Source of the DNA: Luteimonas viscosa
GTDB taxonomy: Bacteria; Pseudomonadota; Gammaproteobacteria; Xanthomonadales; Xanthomonadaceae
Direction of reading: 5' to 3'
Assembly (NCBI RefSeq): GCF_008244685.1
Contig: NZ_VTFT01000001.1
Location: forward strand, 186,001 to 250,000
DNA: 64,000 nt
This document shows positions 56,913-64,000 of this stretch, one piece after another. The translations under genes and the position numbers were made by a program. How positions within the stretch are numbered: the first letter of the stretch is position 1; each line of letters begins with the position of its first letter. The notes beneath the pieces are model-generated. The model saw only the letters and a program-made list of their open reading frames with translations. It ran no database searches and had not been told where the DNA came from.

Positions 56913-58481
56913 TCACGGTTCGATCTCGACCAGCCGGTAGACGATGGAGGCGCGATGCTCGTCGCCGTGGTCGTCGAAGGCGCGCACCTCCACCCGGTGC
57001 GCGCCCGGCGCCAGGCGGGTCGGCAGCGCGCCACGCCACAGGTGCGGCGAGCGTTCCGCTTCGGGCGAGCGGTCGAAGCTGCGCAAACTGTCGGCCAGAT
57101 CGTCGCGGACGTTCTCGACCAGCAGTCGCGGGTCCGGCGCCGGGGTCCAGGCCATCGGCAACCAGTCGCCGTCGTCGACGCGGTATTCGACCCGGGTCCC
57201 GGCGTGGCCCATGAACACGTTCGCGTAGACGCCCCAGGCGGGATAGGCGCCGCGCCGCAGCAGCTTCGGCACGTGCAGGGCCATCGCATCGGTGCGCGAG
57301 AAATCGTCCGCCGGGAGCGTGGTCGGATGCCAGGCCAGCCGGTATCCGCCGTCGCCGGCGATGCGCAAGGTCGCGAAGCCGCGCGGCGTGCCGTCGGCCA
57401 TCGTCGATACCGGCACGCCGTCGTCCTCGGCCACGCCCGACCAGTACGACCCGCTCATCGCACCGACGTTGTACTCGCGCAGCGGCGCATCGCCCTGCCA
57501 GCCCGTGCGTGCATCGTGGAAGAACTGGCGCTGCGCGTGGCGGTGGCCGCTCAGCAACAGCAGTTTCGGGAACCGGCGCAGCAGCGCGAACAGCCGCGCG
57601 CGGTCCTCCGCGCGCACGCTGGGTGGACGGTCGCCCTCGGCGGTGTCGAACCAGGGAATGTGGGCCGCGACCACGAGCAGGCGTTCGCGATCGACGTGCT
57701 GCAGGTAGCCCTCGAGAAAGGCGAACTGGTCCTCGCGCAGGCCGCCGACGTAGGCCGGGCGGCTGCCCCGCATCGCGACGACGTTGTCCAGCATCACGAA
57801 CACCGCCTCGTGTTCCTCCCAGGCCCAGGTATCGGGCCCGAACACGCGGCGGAACGTGGCGAGCGAATCGTGGTCGTCCTGCGCGCCGGGATCGAGGTCG
57901 TGGTTGCCGGCAACGTGCAGCCAGGGCACGCCCAGCGACGCGGTGGTGCGGTTGATCCCGTCGTACAACGCCAGATCGTCATTGGCGACATCGCCCAGGG
58001 TCAGCCCGAGCGCGGCGTCGCGATGCGGCGCGAGCGCGCGCGCCACGACACGGGCGTAGTAGTCGACCTCGCGCGGGGTACCGGCCTGCGGATCGCTGGA
58101 CACGATCACCTTCAGCCCTTCGCCGCCACGCGCGCTCGGCTGCAGCGCGAAGTCGCAGGATGCGGCTCCCGGCCCACGCCAGAACGCCGGCAACCCGTCT
58201 TCGGCGCGGGCGACGGCGAAACCCGGAGGTTTGATCACGAACACGGGCGCCATCGCACCGGCAGGCAGGCGCCAGGCGCCGTTGGTAGCGCTGGAAACGA
58301 TTTCCCTGCCGTTCGACACGCGCACATCGACCAGACCGCGCTCGTCCGGCTGGCGCAGGCCGTCGCGGTTGCCGTCCTCGAACACCACGCCGCTGCTGCA
58401 GGCCCAGGCGCTTGCCGCCAGCGCCTGCGCCAACAGCAGCGACAGCAACGACAGCCACGGGATGGTTCGGCGGTGGCGCAC
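56913..58481 (-). CDS. Secreted calcineurin-like metallophosphoesterase
   Basis: 522 residues from a GTG at 58481 (GGGGAG 5 nt upstream; an ATG at 58496 is the alternative). Signal peptide TIPWLSLLSLLLAQALAASA. An N-terminal collagen-binding-B-like domain (CSSGVVFEDGNRDGLRQPDE) is followed by the metallophosphoesterase domain: IVSSDPQAG, LTLGDVANDD, VAGNHDLDPGA, VAAHIPWF and LSGHRHAQRQFF. A C-terminal beta domain (WHPTTLPADDFSRTDA to the end) closes it. The three-domain layout matches secreted phosphatases of polyprenol or phosphoester turnover; the substrate is unknown. Confidence 0.87.
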   Translation of the reverse strand: MRHRRTIPWLSLLSLLLAQALAASAWACSSGVVFEDGNRDGLRQPDERGLVDVRVSNGREIVSSATNGAWRLPAGAMAPVFVIKPPGFAVARAEDGLPAFWRGPGAASCDFALQPSARGGEGLKVIVSSDPQAGTPREVDYYARVVARALAPHRDAALGLTLGDVANDDLALYDGINRTTASLGVPWLHVAGNHDLDPGAQDDHDSLATFRRVFGPDTWAWEEHEAVFVMLDNVVAMRGSRPAYVGGLREDQFAFLEGYLQHVDRERLLVVAAHIPWFDTAEGDRPPSVRAEDRARLFALLRRFPKLLLLSGHRHAQRQFFHDARTGWQGDAPLREYNVGAMSGSYWSGVAEDDGVPVSTMADGTPRGFATLRIAGDGGYRLAWHPTTLPADDFSRTDAMALHVPKLLRRGAYPAWGVYANVFMGHAGTRVEYRVDDGDWLPMAWTPAPDPRLLVENVRDDLADSLRSFDRSPEAERSPHLWRGALPTRLAPGAHRVEVRAFDDHGDEHRASIVYRLVEIEP

Positions 58482-58601
58482 GGTGTCTCCCCACATGGCA
58501 CGATTTGTCCCATTATGGCGGGCATTGGCGTTACCCCTGTTGCCGACGGGAGCAATGGACGGAAACGCGCAGATGGAATCCGCGACAGGCCGGGGCAGAC
58601 G

Positions 58602-60413
58602 ATGACGAAGGCTTTGCGATGCATCCTCGCGTGGCTGGCATTGCTGCCGAGCCTGCCCGTCGCCGGCTCCACGCTCGAACTCGCCGACACCGCCACCAGC
58701 GCCGGGCTCTCGCCGCACCTCGCCTATCGGCACGACGCCAGCCTTTCCGACCGCCCCGGGGATGCCTGGCGCCGCGTCGACCGCGGCGAATTCGCGCCAC
58801 TACCGGGCGGCAAGGACGCCTTCGGCTTCCAGAGCGGCGCATTCTGGTTCCACGCCACGATCGTCAACCGCAATGCCGGCGAGCAACGCTGGCTGCTGGT
58901 GCAGGAGTATCCGCTCAGCGACCGGATCGAGATGTTCCTGCGCTATCCGGACGGTCGCATGGTGCGGCATGTCGGCGGCGACCACGTGCCGTTCGCCGCC
59001 CGCAGCGTGCGCTACCGCCATCCCAACGTCCTGGTCGACCTGCCGGTCGACACCCCGGTGCAACTCCTGGTCCGGGTAGAGAGCGAGAGTTCGATGCAGG
59101 TGCCGCTGCACCTGTACACCCAGACCGCGTTCACCGAGGTCTCGCGCGACGCGCAACTGGCGATGGGCCTGTACTACGGCATCCTGCTGGCGCTGTTCTT
59201 CTACAACCTGGTGCTGTGGCTGTCGCTGCGCGACGCCAGCTACTTCTGGTACCTGTGCCACATCACCGCCTTCGGGCTGGTGCTGTTCACGCTCAACGGC
59301 CTGGGCTTCGAGTACCTGTGGCCGGATTCGCCGTGGATGGCCGACCACATGGTGCCGATCTCGATCTGCCTGGCCCTGGTGGCGATGCTGCAGTTCGCGC
59401 GCACCTTCCTCGAGCTGCCGCAGCGGGCGCCGAAGCTCAACGCAGGCACGGTCGGGCTGATCATGTTCTTCCTGGTCTTCGGCGTCGCCTCGATCTGGCT
59501 GCCCTACCGCATCTCCACGCCGGTCGCCTCGCGCGCGGTGCTGGTGGGCGTGCTCTGGATCGTGCTGGCCACCATCCACGTGCTGCGCCGCGGTTACACG
59601 CCCGCGAGGCTGCTGCTGCTGGCCTGGTCGATGTTCCTGCTGGGCACGGCGATCTTCACCCTGCTCGCCTTCGGCGCCCTGCCCAAGAACTTCGCCACCG
59701 AGTACGGCGTGCAGATCGGCTCCGCGCTGGAGATGCTGCTGCTCTCGATCGCGCTGGGCTACCGCTATGCGCAGCTGCGCAACGAGAACCAGCGCATCAC
59801 CACCGAGGCCAACCGCCAGCTCGAGCGCAACGTGGCCCTGCGCACGCAGGAGCTGCGGCAGGCGCTGTCGCAGCTCGAGGAGGCGCACGTGAAGCTGCAG
59901 GATTCCAGCCGCCGGGACGCGCTCACCGGCCTGTACAACCGCAGCTACTTCCATGAAGGATTCGACCGGCTGCTGGCGGAGTGCCGCGACGCGCGCAGGC
60001 CGCTGTCGCTGCTGATGGTGGACCTGGACCATTTCAAGTCGATCAACGACCGCCACGGCCATCTCGTTGGCGACGATTGCCTGCGCTGGGCCGCGCGCCG
60101 GATCGGCCGGGCGTTGCGCCCGCACGATGCGCTGCTGGCGCGGTTCGGCGGCGAGGAGTTCGTGGTGGTGCTGCCCGACCACGACCTGCGTGCGGCGGTC
60201 GCCGTCGCCGAGGACGTGCGGCGCGCGCTGATCGCGGAACACTGGGAGTCGGAGGGCACCCGCCTGGAGATCTCCGCCAGCATCGGCGTGCACACCATCG
60301 CGCCGGATGCGTCCGACGACATCGACGACGCCCTCGACACCGCCGACAAGGCCCTGTACGCGGCCAAGGCCAACGGCCGCGACTGCGTGCGCACTTCGAT
60401 CACCGCGGCATAG
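58602..60413 (+). CDS. 7TM-DISM diguanylate cyclase
   Basis: 603 residues from the ATG at 58602. Signal peptide (CILAWLALLPSLPVAGS), a periplasmic 7TMR-DISMED2 beta domain (about 25-185) that may bind a carbohydrate or other ligand, seven TM helices (about 187-390, e.g. MGLYYGILLALFFYNLVLWL), a coiled coil (about 395-435) and a GGDEF domain with active GGEEF (RFGGEEFVVVLP near 516). It makes c-di-GMP from two GTP in response to an outside signal. The 120-bp gap to the divergent phosphoesterase holds both promoters. Confidence 0.93.
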   Translation: MTKALRCILAWLALLPSLPVAGSTLELADTATSAGLSPHLAYRHDASLSDRPGDAWRRVDRGEFAPLPGGKDAFGFQSGAFWFHATIVNRNAGEQRWLLVQEYPLSDRIEMFLRYPDGRMVRHVGGDHVPFAARSVRYRHPNVLVDLPVDTPVQLLVRVESESSMQVPLHLYTQTAFTEVSRDAQLAMGLYYGILLALFFYNLVLWLSLRDASYFWYLCHITAFGLVLFTLNGLGFEYLWPDSPWMADHMVPISICLALVAMLQFARTFLELPQRAPKLNAGTVGLIMFFLVFGVASIWLPYRISTPVASRAVLVGVLWIVLATIHVLRRGYTPARLLLLAWSMFLLGTAIFTLLAFGALPKNFATEYGVQIGSALEMLLLSIALGYRYAQLRNENQRITTEANRQLERNVALRTQELRQALSQLEEAHVKLQDSSRRDALTGLYNRSYFHEGFDRLLAECRDARRPLSLLMVDLDHFKSINDRHGHLVGDDCLRWAARRIGRALRPHDALLARFGGEEFVVVLPDHDLRAAVAVAEDVRRALIAEHWESEGTRLEISASIGVHTIAPDASDDIDDALDTADKALYAAKANGRDCVRTSITAA

Positions 60414-60440
60414 CAGGCGGTCGCGGCGCGTGGCGCGCGT

Positions 60441-60540
60441 CGCCTTGTCGTCCCAGACACGGCGCCTTGTCATCCCAGGCACGGCGCCTTGTCATCCCGG
60501 GGCACGGCGCTTTGTCATCCCGAGCGCAGCGAGGGATCTC
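60441..60540. repeat. GGCGCCTTGTCATCCC tandem units and a GAGCGCAGCGAGGGATC arm
   Basis: Four degenerate units of about 22-24 nt (CGGCGCCTTGTCATCCCAGG, with variants) run into one arm of the GAGCGCAGCGAGGGATC family. The gap lies between the convergent diguanylate cyclase and hisIE genes. A further GCCTCCG/CGGAGGC hairpin is near 60604-60623 without a T run. No gene is supported in 60414-60643. Confidence 0.85.
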
Positions 60541-60643
60541 GAGCTGGCGCCATTACCGGGAGAATCTCTCGCCCGTTCGGGATCCCGGGTCCGACCTCCT
60601 GCCGCCTCCGGCACGACGGAGGCGCGAAGCCCCTGCTACCACC

Positions 60644-61261
60644 TCAGCGGCGCCGCGTCGCGAGTTTCGCCTCCACGTCCGCAAGTCCGAGGCCCCGCGC
60701 GCGCAGCAACACCAGCAGGTGGAACAGCAGGTCGGCGCCCTCGCCCAGCAGCGCGTCGTCGTCCTCGGCGACCGCGGCGAGCGCGGTCTCCACGCCCTCT
60801 TCGCCCACCTTCTGCGCCATCCGGCGCACGCCAGCCTCGAACAGCTTCGTGGTGTAGCTGCCTTCCGGCCGCTCCGCCGCACGCCGTTCGACCAGGGCGG
60901 ACAACTCGGCCAGCGTCGAACCCGGCGCCGACGCGAAGCAGCTCTCGCGCTGCAGGTGGCACGTCGGCCCCTGCGGATGGGCGAGCACCAGCAACGTGTC
61001 GCCATCGCAGTCGACGTCGACCGAGAACAGGTCCAGGACATGCCCCGACGACTCGCCCTTGGTCCACAACCGGCCCTTGCTGCGGCTGAAGAAGGTCACC
61101 CGCCGCGACGACAGCGTCGTTTCGAGCGCGGCGCGGTCCATGTAACCGAGCATCAGCACCCGCAGCGTGCGCGCGTCCTGGACGATCGCGGGCAGCAGGC
61201 CACCGCCCTTGTCCCAGTCCAGCGCCGCCAGTGCAGCCCCGGTCGCTCCTGCCTCAGTCAC
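60644..61261 (-). CDS. hisIE: Bifunctional phosphoribosyl-AMP cyclohydrolase / phosphoribosyl-ATP pyrophosphatase
   Basis: 205 residues. HisI part (about 1-115): [33 protein letters not shown], the metal Asp cluster in [12 protein letters not shown] and the Cys/His of [12 protein letters not shown]. HisE part (about 118-205): [21 protein letters not shown] and [13 protein letters not shown]. It carries out the second and third steps of histidine synthesis. It overlaps hisF by 8 nt and is the last gene of the his operon. Confidence 0.94.
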   Translation of the reverse strand: MTEAGATGAALAALDWDKGGGLLPAIVQDARTLRVLMLGYMDRAALETTLSSRRVTFFSRSKGRLWTKGESSGHVLDLFSVDVDCDGDTLLVLAHPQGPTCHLQRESCFASAPGSTLAELSALVERRAAERPEGSYTTKLFEAGVRRMAQKVGEEGVETALAAVAEDDDALLGEGADLLFHLLVLLRARGLGLADVEAKLATRRR

Positions 61262-62027
61262 TGCGCACCTCCACGCCGCGCGCGCGCAGCAACCGCTTGA
61301 GTTCCGGAATCCGGATCGTACCGCCGTGGAACACGCTCGCGGCCAGCGCGCCGTCGACGTCCGCCTGGCGGAACGCCGCCTCGAAGTGCGCGGGCTCGCC
61401 GGCGCCGCCGGACGCGACCAGCGGCACCGTGCACAGCTCGCGCACGACGCCCAGTTGTTCGAGATCGTAGCCGTTTCGCACGCCGTCGCTGTCCATGCAG
61501 TTGAGCACGATCTCGCCGGCGCCCAGGCGCTGCGCCTCGACCACCCACTCCAGGGTGCGGACCGAGGGCGCGCGCATGCGGTCCGGATCGCCGGTGTGGG
61601 TGCGCACCCGCCACTCGCCGTCCGGCTCGCGGATCGAGTCGATGCCGACGACCACGCACTGCACGCCGAACGCCTCGGCCAGCTCGGAGATCAGCGCCGG
61701 CCGTTCCAGCGCCGGCGAGTTGATCGAGATCTTGTCGGCGCCGGCATGCAGCACCGCGCGCGCGGTTTCCACGTCGCGGATGCCGCCGGCCACGCAGAAC
61801 GGGATGTCGAGCCGCGCCGAGACGCGTTCCACCCAGCCGCGGTCCACCGAGCGCTGCTGCGGCGTGGCGCTGATGTCGTAGAACACCAGCTCGTCCGCGC
61901 CCTCGTCGCGATAGCGCAACGCGAGTTCGACGATGTCGCCCATGTCGACGTGGTCGCGGAAGCGCACGCCCTTGACCACGCGTCCGTCGCGCACGTCCAG
62001 ACAGGGGATGATGCGACGCGCGAGCAT
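61254..62027 (-). CDS. hisF: Imidazole glycerol phosphate synthase cyclase subunit
   Basis: 257 residues from the ATG at 62027, overlapping the hisA stop (TGATG). TIM barrel with catalytic Asp in [14 protein letters not shown] and in VVVGIDSI, phosphate loops CVAGGIRD and [10 protein letters not shown]. It uses ammonia from HisH to form imidazole glycerol phosphate and AICAR. Confidence 0.95.
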   Translation of the reverse strand: MLARRIIPCLDVRDGRVVKGVRFRDHVDMGDIVELALRYRDEGADELVFYDISATPQQRSVDRGWVERVSARLDIPFCVAGGIRDVETARAVLHAGADKISINSPALERPALISELAEAFGVQCVVVGIDSIREPDGEWRVRTHTGDPDRMRAPSVRTLEWVVEAQRLGAGEIVLNCMDSDGVRNGYDLEQLGVVRELCTVPLVASGGAGEPAHFEAAFRQADVDGALAASVFHGGTIRIPELKRLLRARGVEVRSD

Positions 62028-62779
62028 CAGCGCGCGCCCACCGCGGCCAGGGCCTGCGGCAGTTGCAGTCTGCCCTCCAGCAGCGAGCGGCCGAGCACCA
62101 CGCCGGCGCAGCCCTGCGCGCGCGACTGCAGCACGTCGTCGAGGTCGCGCACCCCGCCGGAAGCCTGCAGGGCGAGCCCGGGCACGGCCTCGGCCAGCAG
62201 GCGATAGAGCGCCAGGTTCGGCCCGGTCATCATCCCGTCGCGGGTGATGTCGGTGCACAGCAGGTGGCGCAGGCCGCGCGCGGCATAGCGCTGCGCCATC
62301 TCCTGCAGCGTGCCGGCGGCGGTCTCGGTCCAGCCGTGCACGGGCAGGCGCCAGATGCCTTCGCGGTCCTGGCGCGTGTCCAGGGCGATGGTCAGGCGCT
62401 CGCTGCCGAGCGCGTCGAGCCAGTCGCAGACGTTGTCGGCCTCGCGCACCGCCAGCGAACCGATCACCACGCGTGCGGCGCCGGCGTCGAGGATCCGCTG
62501 CACGTCCTCGCGCGAACGCACGCCGCCGCCGGTCTGCACCTTCAGTCCGGTGGCGGCGGTGATGTCACGCACCAGTTGCAGCAGCGTGTAGCCCCCGGCG
62601 CGTGCCGCGTCCAGGTCGACCAGGTGCAGCCATTGCGCGCCCTGCTCCGCGTAGGCCCGGGCCAGCGCCAGCGGATCGTCGCCATACCGGGTTTCCTGCG
62701 CGTAGTCGCCCTGCGCGAGCCGCACCACGCGCCCGTTTCGCACGTCGATCGCCGGATACAGGGTGAAGGTCGCGTTCAT
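62027..62779 (-). CDS. hisA: ProFAR isomerase
   Basis: 250 residues from the ATG at 62779, overlapping the hisH stop (ATGA). TIM barrel isomerase with catalytic Asp in [15 protein letters not shown] and the second acidic residue in [14 protein letters not shown], phosphate loops [12 protein letters not shown] and [11 protein letters not shown]. Paralogue of HisF, encoded directly downstream. Confidence 0.95.
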   Translation of the reverse strand: MNATFTLYPAIDVRNGRVVRLAQGDYAQETRYGDDPLALARAYAEQGAQWLHLVDLDAARAGGYTLLQLVRDITAATGLKVQTGGGVRSREDVQRILDAGAARVVIGSLAVREADNVCDWLDALGSERLTIALDTRQDREGIWRLPVHGWTETAAGTLQEMAQRYAARGLRHLLCTDITRDGMMTGPNLALYRLLAEAVPGLALQASGGVRDLDDVLQSRAQGCAGVVLGRSLLEGRLQLPQALAAVGAR

Positions 62780-63375
62780 GCGGATTCCATCGACAGGAAG
62801 TTGCGCAGCAGCCGTGCCCCCGCTGCGGCCGAGCGCTCGGGGTGGAACTGCGCACCCATGACGTTCCCCCGGCGGACCACCGCGGCGAAATCGACGCCAT
62901 GGCGGGTGGAGGCGATGCAGTCGGGCGTCGTCGGCGCGGCATAACCATGGACGAAGTAGGCGTACTCCCCGCTGCCGAAACCCGCCAGCAGCGGATCGTC
63001 GCCCTGCACCTGCAACTGGTTCCAGCCCATGTGCGGGATCCGGATGCCCGGCGCCGGCTGGAGCCGCCCCACCCGTCCGGGCAGGATGCCGAGGCAGGGC
63101 GTGTCGTCCTCCTCGGAATGCTCGAACAGCAGCTGCATGCCGACGCAGACGCCGAGCAGCGGCTGGCGCAACGCACGCAGGGTTTCGACCAGGTCGAGTT
63201 CGCGCAGGCGCCGCATCACGGTCGCAGCGGTACTGACCCCGGGCAGGATCACGCGTTCGGCGTCGCGGATCTCGCCCGCATCCGAGGTCAACGTGGCCTC
63301 GACGCCGAGCCGGCCCAGCGCATACCGCACCGAACCGATGTTGGCGCCGCCCGCATCCACCAGGGCCAGCCGCAT
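62776..63375 (-). CDS. hisH: Imidazole glycerol phosphate synthase glutaminase subunit
   Basis: 199 residues from the ATG at 63375, overlapping the hisB stop (TGATG). Class I glutamine amidotransferase: nucleophilic Cys in [12 protein letters not shown], His-Glu pair in GAQFHPERS, and the oxyanion stretch ILPGVST. Supplies ammonia to HisF. Confidence 0.95.
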   Translation of the reverse strand: MRLALVDAGGANIGSVRYALGRLGVEATLTSDAGEIRDAERVILPGVSTAATVMRRLRELDLVETLRALRQPLLGVCVGMQLLFEHSEEDDTPCLGILPGRVGRLQPAPGIRIPHMGWNQLQVQGDDPLLAGFGSGEYAYFVHGYAAPTTPDCIASTRHGVDFAAVVRRGNVMGAQFHPERSAAAGARLLRNFLSMESA

Positions 63376-64000
63376 CACAGCGTGCCCTTGGTGCTGGGCA
63401 GCTCGACGCCTTCGCGCCGGATCGCCATGCGCAGCGCGCGCGCGAACGCCTTGAAGCAGGCCTCGACCTTGTGGTGGTCGTTCTCGCCTTCGACCTTGAG
63501 GTTGAGGTTGAGCGCGGCGGCATCGCAGACCGAGCGGAAGAAGTGCTCCACCAGCTCGGTCGGCATGTCGCCGACGCGCTCGCGACGGAAGCTGCCCTCG
63601 AACACCAGGTACGGCCGTCCGCCGAAGTCCAGCGCCGCGCTGGCGAGGGTCTCGTCCATCGGCAGGGTGAAGCCGTAGCGCGCGATGCCGCGCTTGTCGC
63701 CCAGCGCCTCGCGCAAGGCCTGGCCCAGGGCGATGCCGGTGTCCTCGATGGTGTGGTGCTCGTCGATGTGCAGGTCGCCCTCGGCGGTGACCGTCAGCGC
63801 GAAGCCGCCGTGCTTGCCGATCTGGTCGAGCATGTGGTCGAAGAACGGCAAGCCCGTCGACACCCGTGCGTCCGCGGCACGGTCCAGGTCGAGTTCGACC
63901 CGGATCCGCGTTTCCTTCGTGTTCCGCTGCACCACCGCGCGACGCGGCGCGTCGGCCAGCTCGTGCGCGATGCCGGGCCAGTCCCACTCGCCGCCGAACT
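63375..64000 (-). CDS. hisB: Imidazoleglycerol-phosphate dehydratase part of bifunctional HisB (partial)
   Basis: The frame is open from the stop at 63375 to the right window edge (about 208 codons). The dehydratase domain is complete: [56 protein letters not shown] and [18 protein letters not shown]. Upstream of it the frame continues as [20 protein letters not shown], which is the linker typical of the fused HisB that also carries an N-terminal HAD histidinol-phosphate phosphatase. That domain lies beyond the window. Confidence 0.92.
   Translation of the reverse strand, partial: FGGEWDWPGIAHELADAPRRAVVQRNTKETRIRVELDLDRAADARVSTGLPFFDHMLDQIGKHGGFALTVTAEGDLHIDEHHTIEDTGIALGQALREALGDKRGIARYGFTLPMDETLASAALDFGGRPYLVFEGSFRRERVGDMPTELVEHFFRSVCDAAALNLNLKVEGENDHHKVEACFKAFARALRMAIRREGVELPSTKGTL

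Overview
The window looks like a chromosomal segment of a high-GC gammaproteobacterium of the Xanthomonadaceae/Lysobacteraceae group (Lysobacter- or Luteimonas-like). This is inferred from the very GC-rich coding sequence, a his operon ending in hisB(bifunctional)-H-A-F-IE, a fused isobutyryl-CoA mutase, leucine dehydrogenase beside a dispersed leucine/isovalerate (liu) gene set, an EfpL paralogue of EF-P, a short FeoB, and abundant intergenic palindromic repeats. No rRNA, tRNA, CRISPR array, transposase or integrase was recognised.

Region 1-10.8 kb is accessory. Every gene is on the minus strand, and base composition is visibly more AT-rich and patchy than the rest, most strongly across 8.5-10.8 kb. 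From right to left it holds: a dNTP triphosphohydrolase (HD) translationally coupled to a DNA polymerase beta-type nucleotidyltransferase; a Shedu (SduA, DUF4263) anti-phage nuclease; a tightly overlapping SEC-C / HEPN / trypsin-like protease operon; one host-like small gene; a two-gene membrane/TPR unit; an SH3b plus papain/NlpC-like hydrolase; and a truncated two-TM gene running off the left edge. I read this as a defence island downstream of icmF. The dNTPase-nucleotidyltransferase pair and the SEC-C/HEPN/protease cassette are the best candidates for undescribed systems.

Region 10.9-41 kb is mainly branched-chain amino acid and acyl-CoA catabolism. It holds icmF, leucine dehydrogenase, isovaleryl-CoA dehydrogenase, acetyl-CoA acetyltransferase, both methylcrotonyl-CoA carboxylase subunits, methylglutaconyl-CoA hydratase, HMG-CoA lyase and a 3-hydroxyacyl-CoA dehydrogenase-like SDR. 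Together these could take leucine to acetyl-CoA and acetoacetate and isobutyryl-CoA to n-butyryl-CoA. The set is interrupted by a cardiolipin synthase, a lipoprotein-autotransporter subtilase, two alanine-rich lipoproteins, a GH8 xylanolytic enzyme, bactofilin, the feoAB iron-uptake operon with a Fur-box-like site, and a PAS-GGDEF-EAL protein.

Region 41-64 kb is ordinary core genome: efpL, a DUF4105/DUF2388 pair, a D-2-hydroxyglutarate-dehydrogenase-like gene divergent from serA, a HAD phosphatase, a Nudix hydrolase, three transporters (APC, NhaC, NSS), the methionine salvage genes mtnB-mtnD-mtnC with a C13 peptidase, a metallophosphoesterase divergent from a 7TM diguanylate cyclase, and the distal half of the his operon.

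Intergenic space is dominated by several families of palindromic or degenerate tandem repeats. One set has entered the icmF reading frame without breaking it, giving that protein a repeat-derived linker. A six-unit array of compound repeats fills about 1 kb at 18.3-19.3 kb.
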